DNA from: JBMNQI01 sp050944055 | GTDB taxonomy: Bacteria > Bacillota > Clostridia > Oscillospirales > Oscillospiraceae | Assembly (NCBI GenBank): GCA_050944055.1 | Contig: JBMNQI010000092.1 | Span: forward strand, 1-5,542 | Length of the DNA: 5,542 nt | Direction: 5' to 3' | Shown: positions 1 through 4,514 of the stretch, piece by piece | Layout of the letters: each line of letters begins with the position of its first letter | How positions within the stretch are numbered: position 1 is the first letter of the stretch | Notes under the pieces: generated by a model | What the model was told of the DNA's origin: nothing | Databases searched by the model: none | What the model saw: only the letters and a program-made list of their open reading frames with translations | Program-made: the position numbers and the translations under genes

Positions 1-767
1 AGCGCGAGGTCCGCGATTTCCTTAGTAATAACGCCAGTGCCGTAGATCTCGGCAAAGTCGCGTATGCGGCGCAGAAAACGATTCGCTATACGAGGCGTGC
101 CGCGCGAGCGGGACGCTATTTCAAGCGCCCCCTCAGGCTCGATTTCAATTCCGAGAATGCCGGCGCTGCGCGTGACGATCTTTGCCAGCTCCTCAGGAGA
201 ATAGAGCTCAAGGCGCAGTGTTACGCCGAAACGGTCGCGCAGGGGCGCCGAAAGCTGCCCGGAGCGTGTTGTCGCTCCGATAAGAGTAAATCTGTGAAGG
301 TCCAGCCTGATTGAATTTGCCGCCGGCCCCTTCCCCATGATTATATCGATCGCGTAATCCTCCATCGCGGGGTAGAGTATCTCCTCCACCGCGCGATTTA
401 TTCTATGTATCTCGTCAATAAAAAGTATATCGTTTTCCCCGATATTTGTAAGCAGCGCTGCCAAATCGCCGGGCTTTTCTATTGCAGGCCCCGAGGTTAT
501 GCGCAGGTTTGCTCCCATTTCATTGGCTATTATCCCGGCGAGAGTCGTTTTCCCCAAACCGGGAGGCCCGTGGAGCAGCACGTGGTCAAGCGAGTCGCCG
601 CGGCGACGTGCCGCTTCAATGAAAACGGAGAGGTTCTCCTTTACCTTCTCCTGCCCGATATATTCATTTAAAGTCCTGGGCCGAAGCGTTACTTCGTTTT
701 CATCAGTGCGAAGAAGCGACTTTGATATGATGGGCTCAATACTGTCGGAGCCATAGTCGATTCCCAT
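1..767 (-). CDS. ruvB: Holliday junction branch-migration ATPase RuvB (partial, C-terminus beyond left edge)
   Basis: RuvB is the AAA+ ring motor that, with RuvA, drives branch migration of Holliday junctions during recombinational repair in the cytoplasm. The 255 codons present read without interruption. They start at the ATG at 767-765, preceded by a GAGGTGA ribosome binding site at 772-778. Visible motifs are Walker A GPPGLGKT (residues 67-74), Walker B LFIDEIHR (115-122), the sensor-1 region GATTR (164-168), the LRDRFG segment that carries the arginine finger in this family (176-181) and sensor 2 GTPRIANR (223-230). The family is usually about 335-350 residues, so roughly 80-95 residues, mainly the winged-helix DNA-binding domain, lie outside the window. 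It is the third gene of the ruvCAB operon, starting 12 nt after the ruvA stop. Nothing unusual was seen. The identification is secure. Confidence 0.97.
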   Translation of the reverse strand, partial: MGIDYGSDSIEPIISKSLLRTDENEVTLRPRTLNEYIGQEKVKENLSVFIEAARRRGDSLDHVLLHGPPGLGKTTLAGIIANEMGANLRITSGPAIEKPGDLAALLTNIGENDILFIDEIHRINRAVEEILYPAMEDYAIDIIMGKGPAANSIRLDLHRFTLIGATTRSGQLSAPLRDRFGVTLRLELYSPEELAKIVTRSAGILGIEIEPEGALEIASRSRGTPRIANRFLRRIRDFAEIYGTGVITKEIADLA

Positions 768-779
768 TCCCTCACCTCA

Positions 780-1379
780 CTATCTGAGCATTCTCTTCAG
801 AGCGGCCCTTATTATGTCCTCTGTAGTCATACCATCCGTAGAAATGCCCTGCAAAGAATACGCAATCTCGCTCTGGCTGTATCCAAGCACGGCAAGAGCC
901 GCCTGAGCCTCCTTGACAGCGCTGACCGGTATCGCGGACGGACCGGCGGCCGATACGCCGTCGCCTGCGGAAAGCGCTGGCGACGAGAGCTTATCCTTAA
1001 GCTCCAGAATAATCCTCTGGGCCAGCTTTTTCCCGATTCCCGGGGCGACTGTCAGAGCTTTTTCGTTGCCCGTAAGTATACTCATTGCCAGTTCTTCCGG
1101 CGTGCTTGACGAAAGGATTGAAATAGCTGCCTTAGGCCCGACTCCCGACACGCTTATCAGCAGCCTGAACGACTGCAGCTCCGGCTGCGACCAGAAGCCA
1201 TAGAGGTCAAAAGCATCCTCCCTGATATATGAATATGTGTAAAGCTTCGCTTTTTCCCCAATTCGCAGCTTTGACAGCGTATTCGTCGTCGTAAAACACG
1301 CGAAAGCTACTCCGCCGCAGTCTATTGCCGCCATATTCTGTTCGATCGCGGCAACCGTACCGTTTATGTAATAGAACAT
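780..1379 (-). CDS. ruvA: Holliday junction DNA-binding protein RuvA
   Basis: RuvA is the tetrameric protein that holds the four-way junction open and loads RuvB rings onto its arms. The 199-residue protein has the normal length and layout. An N-terminal OB-fold domain starts MFYYINGTV and carries the acidic-pin pair E54-D55 in REDAFDLYGF. Two helix-hairpin-helix motifs follow, around residues 71-90 (SGVGPKAA) and 108-127 (APGIGKKLAQRI). A low-complexity Ala/Ser/Gly/Pro linker (about 133-152) leads to the small C-terminal domain that contacts RuvB (about 153-199). The ATG at 1379-1377 is supported by a GAGGT ribosome binding site at 1386-1390 that overlaps the ruvC stop codon. Only 4 nt separate the two genes, so translational coupling is likely. 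The stop is TAG at 782-780. Confidence 0.97.
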   Translation of the reverse strand: MFYYINGTVAAIEQNMAAIDCGGVAFACFTTTNTLSKLRIGEKAKLYTYSYIREDAFDLYGFWSQPELQSFRLLISVSGVGPKAAISILSSSTPEELAMSILTGNEKALTVAPGIGKKLAQRIILELKDKLSSPALSAGDGVSAAGPSAIPVSAVKEAQAALAVLGYSQSEIAYSLQGISTDGMTTEDIIRAALKRMLR

Positions 1380-1383
1380 CAGA

Positions 1384-1872
1384 TTACCTCGTATTTAAAA
1401 GTGATGAAGCTGAACGCGCATGGCATAGAGCTATCGCGAGTGCGTCCGCGGCGTCGTCTGGCTTTGGAATATTCTGGAGCGACAAAAGCCGCTTTGTCAT
1501 TTCCATGACCTGCTTTTTTTCCGCCCGGCCGTAGCCCGCGATCGTCTGTTTAACCTGAAGCGGTGTATACTCAAAAATCGGAAGCCCGCAGCGCTCGGCC
1601 GTTGCAACTATTACTCCCCTCGCCTGTGCCACGTTAAGCGCGGTTTTAACGTTTGTATTGAAAAAAAGCTCCTCTATTGCGACGCAGTCCGGTTTTAATG
1701 TGTCCAGAAGCTCTGTCATATCCTGCTCTATGCGAAAAAGCCTCTTTGGCAGGGGCAGTCCGGATTCAGTTGTGATTACGCCGTAACGCAAAAGAGTCTG
1801 GCGACTGCCTTCCGAATTTATCAGCCCGAAGCCTATTATTGCAAAGCCCGGGTCAATACCAAGAATCAGCAT
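1384..1872 (-). CDS. ruvC: Crossover junction endodeoxyribonuclease RuvC
   Basis: RuvC is the dimeric Mg2+-dependent nuclease that cuts Holliday junctions symmetrically, finishing recombination after RuvAB migration. From the start chosen here the protein has 162 residues, normal for the family. All four catalytic acids appear to be present: D7 in GIDPG, E67 in AIEELF, and D140 and D143 in DDAADALAIA. The conserved segments QARGV (83-87) and QVKQ with GYGRAEK (106-119) are also there. An in-frame upstream ATG at 1944 would add 24 residues (starting MRFFGKYG) that match no known part of RuvC. The ATG at 1872-1870 instead follows an ideal AAGGAGG site and begins exactly at the family's N-terminus. 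It is the first gene of the ruvCAB operon, divergent from metY. Confidence 0.96.
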   Translation of the reverse strand: MLILGIDPGFAIIGFGLINSEGSRQTLLRYGVITTESGLPLPKRLFRIEQDMTELLDTLKPDCVAIEELFFNTNVKTALNVAQARGVIVATAERCGLPIFEYTPLQVKQTIAGYGRAEKKQVMEMTKRLLSLQNIPKPDDAADALAIALCHARSASSLLNTR

Positions 1873-1879
1873 TCCGCCG

Positions 1880-1886
1880 CCTCCTT
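1880..1886 (-). promoter_or_regulatory. Ribosome binding site that fixes the ruvC start
   Basis: The minus strand reads AAGGAGG here, a full anti-16S match, 7 nt before the ATG at 1872. It lies inside the longer open frame that starts at 1944. This is the main sequence reason for preferring the shorter RuvC. Confidence 0.85.
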
Positions 1887-1915
1887 TTTCCTTAAATCCG
1901 GCGCGCTTATACGAA

Positions 1916-1944
1916 ATACTACCATATTTTCCGAAAAACCGCAA
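1916..1944 (-). promoter_or_regulatory. Candidate ruvCAB promoter (extended -10)
   Basis: On the minus strand there is a TTGCGG -35-like hexamer (1939-1944), a 17-nt spacer and TAGTAT as -10 (1916-1921), preceded by TGG, which makes an extended -10 element. The start would fall near 1909, giving a leader of about 36 nt before ruvC. The -35 matches the sigma-A consensus at only three of six positions, so the call rests on spacing and the TGN motif. No CCTA-N9-TAGG site overlaps it. A TATAAG at about 1910 is an alternative -10 but has no credible -35. Confidence 0.4.
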
Positions 1945-2004
1945 CGCATAATTGAAAGCCGGAATGCATCATCGGCCCGGGAAAATTTTTCATGACGACT
2001 TTAT

Positions 2005-2027
2005 TTACCTATTGACATCATAGGTAA
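2005..2027. promoter_or_regulatory. Operator-like inverted repeat 1 (overlaps metY -35)
   Basis: This is a perfect 8-bp inverted repeat, TTACCTAT-N7-ATAGGTAA, with arms at 2005-2012 and 2020-2027. Its core is CCTA (2008-2011), nine bases, then TAGG (2021-2024). The metY -35 hexamer begins at the base right after CCTA, so a bound protein would block RNA polymerase. The same core recurs at 2049-2065 and 4404-4420. The palindrome size and the sulfur genes it precedes fit an Rrf2-family dimer (IscR/CymR type), but no regulator gene is in the window, so the assignment is inferred. Confidence 0.72.
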
Positions 2028-2040
2028 TTAGTGCTAATAT
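2012..2040 (+). promoter_or_regulatory. metY-cysK promoter (sigma-A type, extended -10)
   Basis: A consensus TTGACA (2012-2017), a 17-nt spacer and TAATAT (2035-2040) preceded by TGC at 2032-2034 together make a strong extended -10 promoter. The start is predicted near 2047, giving a leader of about 42 nt. The -35 lies inside inverted repeat 1, and inverted repeat 2 begins within a few bases of the predicted start. A near-consensus promoter bracketed by two operators is the usual layout of a gene that is on unless repressed. The leader is too short for a T-box or SAM riboswitch. Confidence 0.85.
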
Positions 2041-2048
2041 CCCATTAT

Positions 2049-2065
2049 CCTACTATTTTTATAGG
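2049..2065. promoter_or_regulatory. Operator-like inverted repeat 2 (overlaps metY transcription start)
   Basis: CCTA (2049-2052) and TAGG (2062-2065) are separated by nine bases, the same core as sites 1 and 3. Here the arms are only 4 bp plus scattered matches, so it is a weaker palindrome than site 1. Its centre (2057) is 41 bp from that of site 1 (2016), close to four helical turns, so two bound dimers would lie on about the same face of the DNA. It covers the predicted +1 to +20 region, where binding would hinder initiation. Confidence 0.6.
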
Positions 2066-2088
2066 CAATTAATAAGGAGGAACGATAT

Positions 2089-3378
2089 ATGCTGAACAGT
2101 TATTATAAGTTTGAGACCCTGCAGGTTCATGCCGGGCAGGAAGAGCCCGATCCGTCCACAGGCGCGAGAGCCGTTCCAATCTACGCTACCACCTCGTACG
2201 TTTTCCGCGATTCCGCGCAGGCGGCGGCGCGTTTCGGCTTGACCGAAGGCGGAAACATATATACCCGGCTTATGAATCCGACATCGGATGTTTTCGAAAA
2301 ACGCATCGCGGCGCTTGAAGGCGGCGCGGGCGCTCTCGCGACGGCTTCCGGCTCGGCGGCGATTGCGTACGCCATACAGAATATCGCAAAAGCCGGAGAC
2401 CATATTATTTCCTCTGAGACCATATACGGCGGCACGTATAACCTTTTCTCCAACACACTGCGCGAATTTGGAATTGACACGACATTTGTGGACGGAAGAG
2501 AGCCTGATAATTTTAAAAAAGCCGTCAGGCCGAATACAAAAGCGATATTTATTGAATCCCTCGGCAATCCTAACTCCGACATAATCGATCTTGAGGCGGT
2601 ATCGGAAATTGCGCATAATAACGGCATACCCGTTATTGTCGACAACACGTTCGCGACGCCTTTCCTTTTCAGGCCGATTGAACACGGAGCGGATATTGTC
2701 GTCCATTCGGCGACTAAATTCCTAGGCGGCCATGGAACGGTGCTGGGCGGCGTTGTAGTCGACGGCGGCAGATTCGACTGGTCACAGAATGATAAGTTCC
2801 CCGGCATATCAAAGCCAAACCCGTCTTATCACGGCGTAGTCTTTGCCGAAGCGGCCGGAAAAATCGCGTATATCGTAAAGCTGCGCACCACCCTCATGAG
2901 GGATACCGGCGCTGCCATCAGCCCCTTCAACTCCTTCCTGCTTCTTCAGGGCCTGGAAACACTGTCTCTGCGCGTAGAGCGCCACGTGAATAATGCGCTT
3001 AAAGTAGTTGAATATTTGAAGGATCATCCCCAGGTAGAGAGAGTTAACCACCCTCAGCTCGCGACGGGAAGGCAGAAGGAACTCTACGACAGGTATTATC
3101 CAAACGGAGGAGCGTCAATTTTTACATTTGAGGTAAGAGGCACACAGGAACAGGCAAAAAAATTCACAGAATCCCTAAAGCTCTTTTCGCTGCTTGCGAA
3201 TGTCGCCGATGTGAAATCGCTTGTCATCCACCCGGCCTCGACAACCCACTCGCAGCTCTCCCCCGGCGAGCTGCGCAAAGCCGGCATATCTCCAAATACA
3301 GTGAGGCTCTCAATCGGCACGGAGCATATAGACGACATATTAGCCGACCTGGAGCAAGGTTTTCAATCAATAAAATGA
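2089..3378 (+). CDS. metY: O-acetylhomoserine sulfhydrylase (PLP-dependent, MetY)
   Basis: The enzyme joins sulfide to O-acetyl-L-homoserine to give L-homocysteine and acetate, the direct-sulfhydrylation route to methionine, in the cytoplasm. The 429-residue length is typical of MetY and longer than the roughly 380-400 residues of MetB/MetC. The N-terminal segment FETLQVHAGQEEPDP is characteristic of this subgroup of the Cys/Met PLP family. Visible features are YTRLMNPT (59-66), whose Tyr and Arg bind PLP phosphate of the neighbouring subunit, SGSAA (88-92), the stacking tyrosine Y113 in TIYGGTY, D185 in VDNTFATP, the Schiff-base lysine K210 in HSATKFLGGHG and the substrate carboxylate arginine R406 in NTVRLSIG. 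The start has an AAGGAGG site at 2074-2080, 8 nt upstream. It is the first gene of a two-gene unit with cysK. A cystathionine lyase or gamma-synthase is less likely from length and N-terminus. Some MetY enzymes also accept other thiols, which cannot be judged here. Confidence 0.94.
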   Translation: MLNSYYKFETLQVHAGQEEPDPSTGARAVPIYATTSYVFRDSAQAAARFGLTEGGNIYTRLMNPTSDVFEKRIAALEGGAGALATASGSAAIAYAIQNIAKAGDHIISSETIYGGTYNLFSNTLREFGIDTTFVDGREPDNFKKAVRPNTKAIFIESLGNPNSDIIDLEAVSEIAHNNGIPVIVDNTFATPFLFRPIEHGADIVVHSATKFLGGHGTVLGGVVVDGGRFDWSQNDKFPGISKPNPSYHGVVFAEAAGKIAYIVKLRTTLMRDTGAAISPFNSFLLLQGLETLSLRVERHVNNALKVVEYLKDHPQVERVNHPQLATGRQKELYDRYYPNGGASIFTFEVRGTQEQAKKFTESLKLFSLLANVADVKSLVIHPASTTHSQLSPGELRKAGISPNTVRLSIGTEHIDDILADLEQGFQSIK

Positions 3379-3393
3379 TAAGGAGTTAAATTT

Positions 3394-4320
3394 ATGATAT
3401 ATAAATCCATCGACGAGCTTATCGGGAAAACCCCGCTTCTTGAGCTTACGAATTTCAGAAGGAAAAAAGGACTTGCCGCCTCCATAATCGCAAAGCTTGA
3501 ATACTTTAACCCGGCCGGAAGCGTCAAGGACAGAATAGCAAAGGCTATGATAGACGACGCGGAAACAAAGGGTTTATTAACTGAGGCTTCCGTCATCATC
3601 GAGCCGACCAGCGGCAACACGGGCATAGGCCTTGCCTCGGTAGCGGCGGCAAGAGGCTACAGGATAATAATTACAATGCCCGAAACAATGTCGGCCGAAC
3701 GCATAAGCCTTATGAAGGCGTACGGCGCGGAGATTGTTTTGACGGAAGGCGCCAAAGGAATGAAGGGCGCAATCGCGAAGGCGGAGGAGCTTGCAAGAGA
3801 AATCCCCGGCAGCTTCATACCGGGCCAGTTTAAAAATCCGGCCAATCCCGCGATTCACCGCTCGACAACAGGCCCCGAGATATGGGAGGATACGGGAGGA
3901 AACGTCGATATTTTTGTTGCCGGGGTCGGAACCGGCGGTACAATTACGGGAGTTGGTGAGTATTTACGGAGCAAAAAACCTGATATTAAGATAGTCGCGG
4001 TCGAGCCCTCCGCATCGCCTGTGCTTTCAACCGGCGCCGCGGGCACTCATAAGATACAGGGCATAGGCGCCGGCTTTGTGCCGGACGTGCTCAATACTGG
4101 AATTTACGACGAGATTATTACGGTCGGAAACGACGACGCTTTTTCAACAGCCAGGGAACTCGGCAGAACTGACGGCGTACTTGTCGGAATATCGTCCGGA
4201 GCCGCGCTCTGGGCGGCTGCGGAGCTTGCCAAAAGGCCCGAAAACCGCGGTAAAACTATTGTTGCGCTGCTGCCTGATACAGGAGAGAGATATCTCTCCA
4301 CCAGTCTATTTGCAGACTGA
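3394..4320 (+). CDS. cysK: Cysteine synthase A (O-acetylserine sulfhydrylase)
   Basis: CysK makes L-cysteine from O-acetyl-L-serine and sulfide, the last step of cysteine synthesis. The 308-residue protein is a complete fold-type II PLP enzyme of usual length. The PLP lysine is K45 in NPAGSVKDR, the substrate loop is PTSGNTG (71-77), the phosphate-binding glycine loop is GTGGT (179-183), and S268 in GISSGA would contact the PLP ring nitrogen. HKIQGIGAGFVP (219-230) and PDTGERYLST (294-303) are typical of the CysK/CysM branch. No N-terminal heme region or C-terminal CBS domain is present, so it is not a cystathionine beta-synthase of the eukaryotic type. It starts 15 nt after the metY stop with a TAAGGAG site at 3379-3385, so the two genes are almost certainly cotranscribed from the promoter at 2012-2040. 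No serine acetyltransferase gene (cysE) is in the window. Confidence 0.95.
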   Translation: MIYKSIDELIGKTPLLELTNFRRKKGLAASIIAKLEYFNPAGSVKDRIAKAMIDDAETKGLLTEASVIIEPTSGNTGIGLASVAAARGYRIIITMPETMSAERISLMKAYGAEIVLTEGAKGMKGAIAKAEELAREIPGSFIPGQFKNPANPAIHRSTTGPEIWEDTGGNVDIFVAGVGTGGTITGVGEYLRSKKPDIKIVAVEPSASPVLSTGAAGTHKIQGIGAGFVPDVLNTGIYDEIITVGNDDAFSTARELGRTDGVLVGISSGAALWAAAELAKRPENRGKTIVALLPDTGERYLSTSLFAD

Positions 4321-4335
4321 AAATCCAGAAGGCAT

Positions 4336-4357
4336 AAGCTGCAGTAATCGGCAGCTT
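4336..4357 (+). terminator. Stem-loop after cysK, possible weak terminator
   Basis: AAGCTGC (4336-4342) and GCAGCTT (4351-4357) form a perfect 7-bp stem with an 8-nt loop, beginning 15 nt after the cysK stop. No T-run follows; the next bases are a C/A mixture and then a pyrimidine stretch at about 4365-4380. It therefore does not qualify as a standard intrinsic terminator. It may cause partial termination, protect the 3' end of the metY-cysK mRNA, or have no role. Read-through into nifS is possible. Confidence 0.35.
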
Positions 4358-4403
4358 CGCAAACGCTCTCCCTCCCTGTTATATAACGGTTAAATGCCAA
4401 TTA

Positions 4404-4420
4404 CCTATTGGCTTAGTAGG
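4404..4420. promoter_or_regulatory. Operator-like inverted repeat 3 (overlaps nifS -35)
   Basis: CCTA (4404-4407) and TAGG (4417-4420) are separated by nine bases, the same core as the two metY sites. The left flank TTACCTATTG (4401-4410) is identical to the ten bases at 2005-2014 in site 1. As in site 1, the -35 hexamer begins directly after CCTA. This conserved placement argues for control of nifS by the same DNA-binding protein as metY-cysK, probably by blocking polymerase. Confidence 0.7.
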
Positions 4421-4436
4421 GATATGGTAATATAAT
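4408..4436 (+). promoter_or_regulatory. nifS promoter (sigma-A type)
   Basis: TTGGCT (4408-4413, four of six matches to the -35 consensus), a 17-nt spacer and a perfect TATAAT (4431-4436) form a good promoter. The start is predicted near 4443, leaving a leader of about 71 nt. Its geometry relative to the CCTA-N9-TAGG site equals that of the metY promoter. It gives nifS its own transcript even if metY-cysK transcription stops at the upstream stem-loop. Confidence 0.8.
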
Positions 4437-4514
4437 TATATTGATCTGCGGGATTGCAGGTTGCGCGGAAGCTTAACCATCCGGGAATTGTTTACAGCAA
4501 CGGAGATTGATAAA

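Larger units (their letters stand above)
4321..4514. other. Intergenic region between cysK and nifS
   Basis: This 194-nt stretch shows no credible open frame with a ribosome binding site. It contains, in order, the stem-loop at 4336-4357, the operator-like repeat and promoter at 4404-4436, and a leader of about 71 nt with a GGAG site at 4502-4505 before nifS. The leader contains no riboswitch or T-box that I recognise. A short CTGC/GCAG repeat at 4446-4459 is too weak to call. Confidence 0.7.

Noticed and set aside
405..756. Plus-strand open frames opposite ruvB (88 and 85 residues)
   Set aside because: The minus strand encodes a continuous RuvB with Walker A, Walker B and sensor motifs here. 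The plus-strand products are proline-, serine- and arginine-rich antisense reads.
1873..1944. Longer RuvC starting at the upstream ATG (24 extra residues)
   Set aside because: The extension resembles no part of RuvC, includes the ribosome binding site as a run of glycine codons, and would cover the candidate ruvC promoter. The ATG at 1872 has an ideal AAGGAGG site and the family's N-terminus.
2059..2807. Long minus-strand open frames opposite metY (215 and 208 residues)
   Set aside because: They overlap a clear PLP enzyme on the plus strand, have no ribosome binding site or recognisable domains, and read as antisense shadows of GC-biased codons.
4446..4459. Small CTGC/GCAG inverted repeat in the nifS leader
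   Set aside because: A 4-bp stem with a 6-nt loop is too short to support a regulatory RNA element, and the rest of the leader shows no riboswitch or T-box features.
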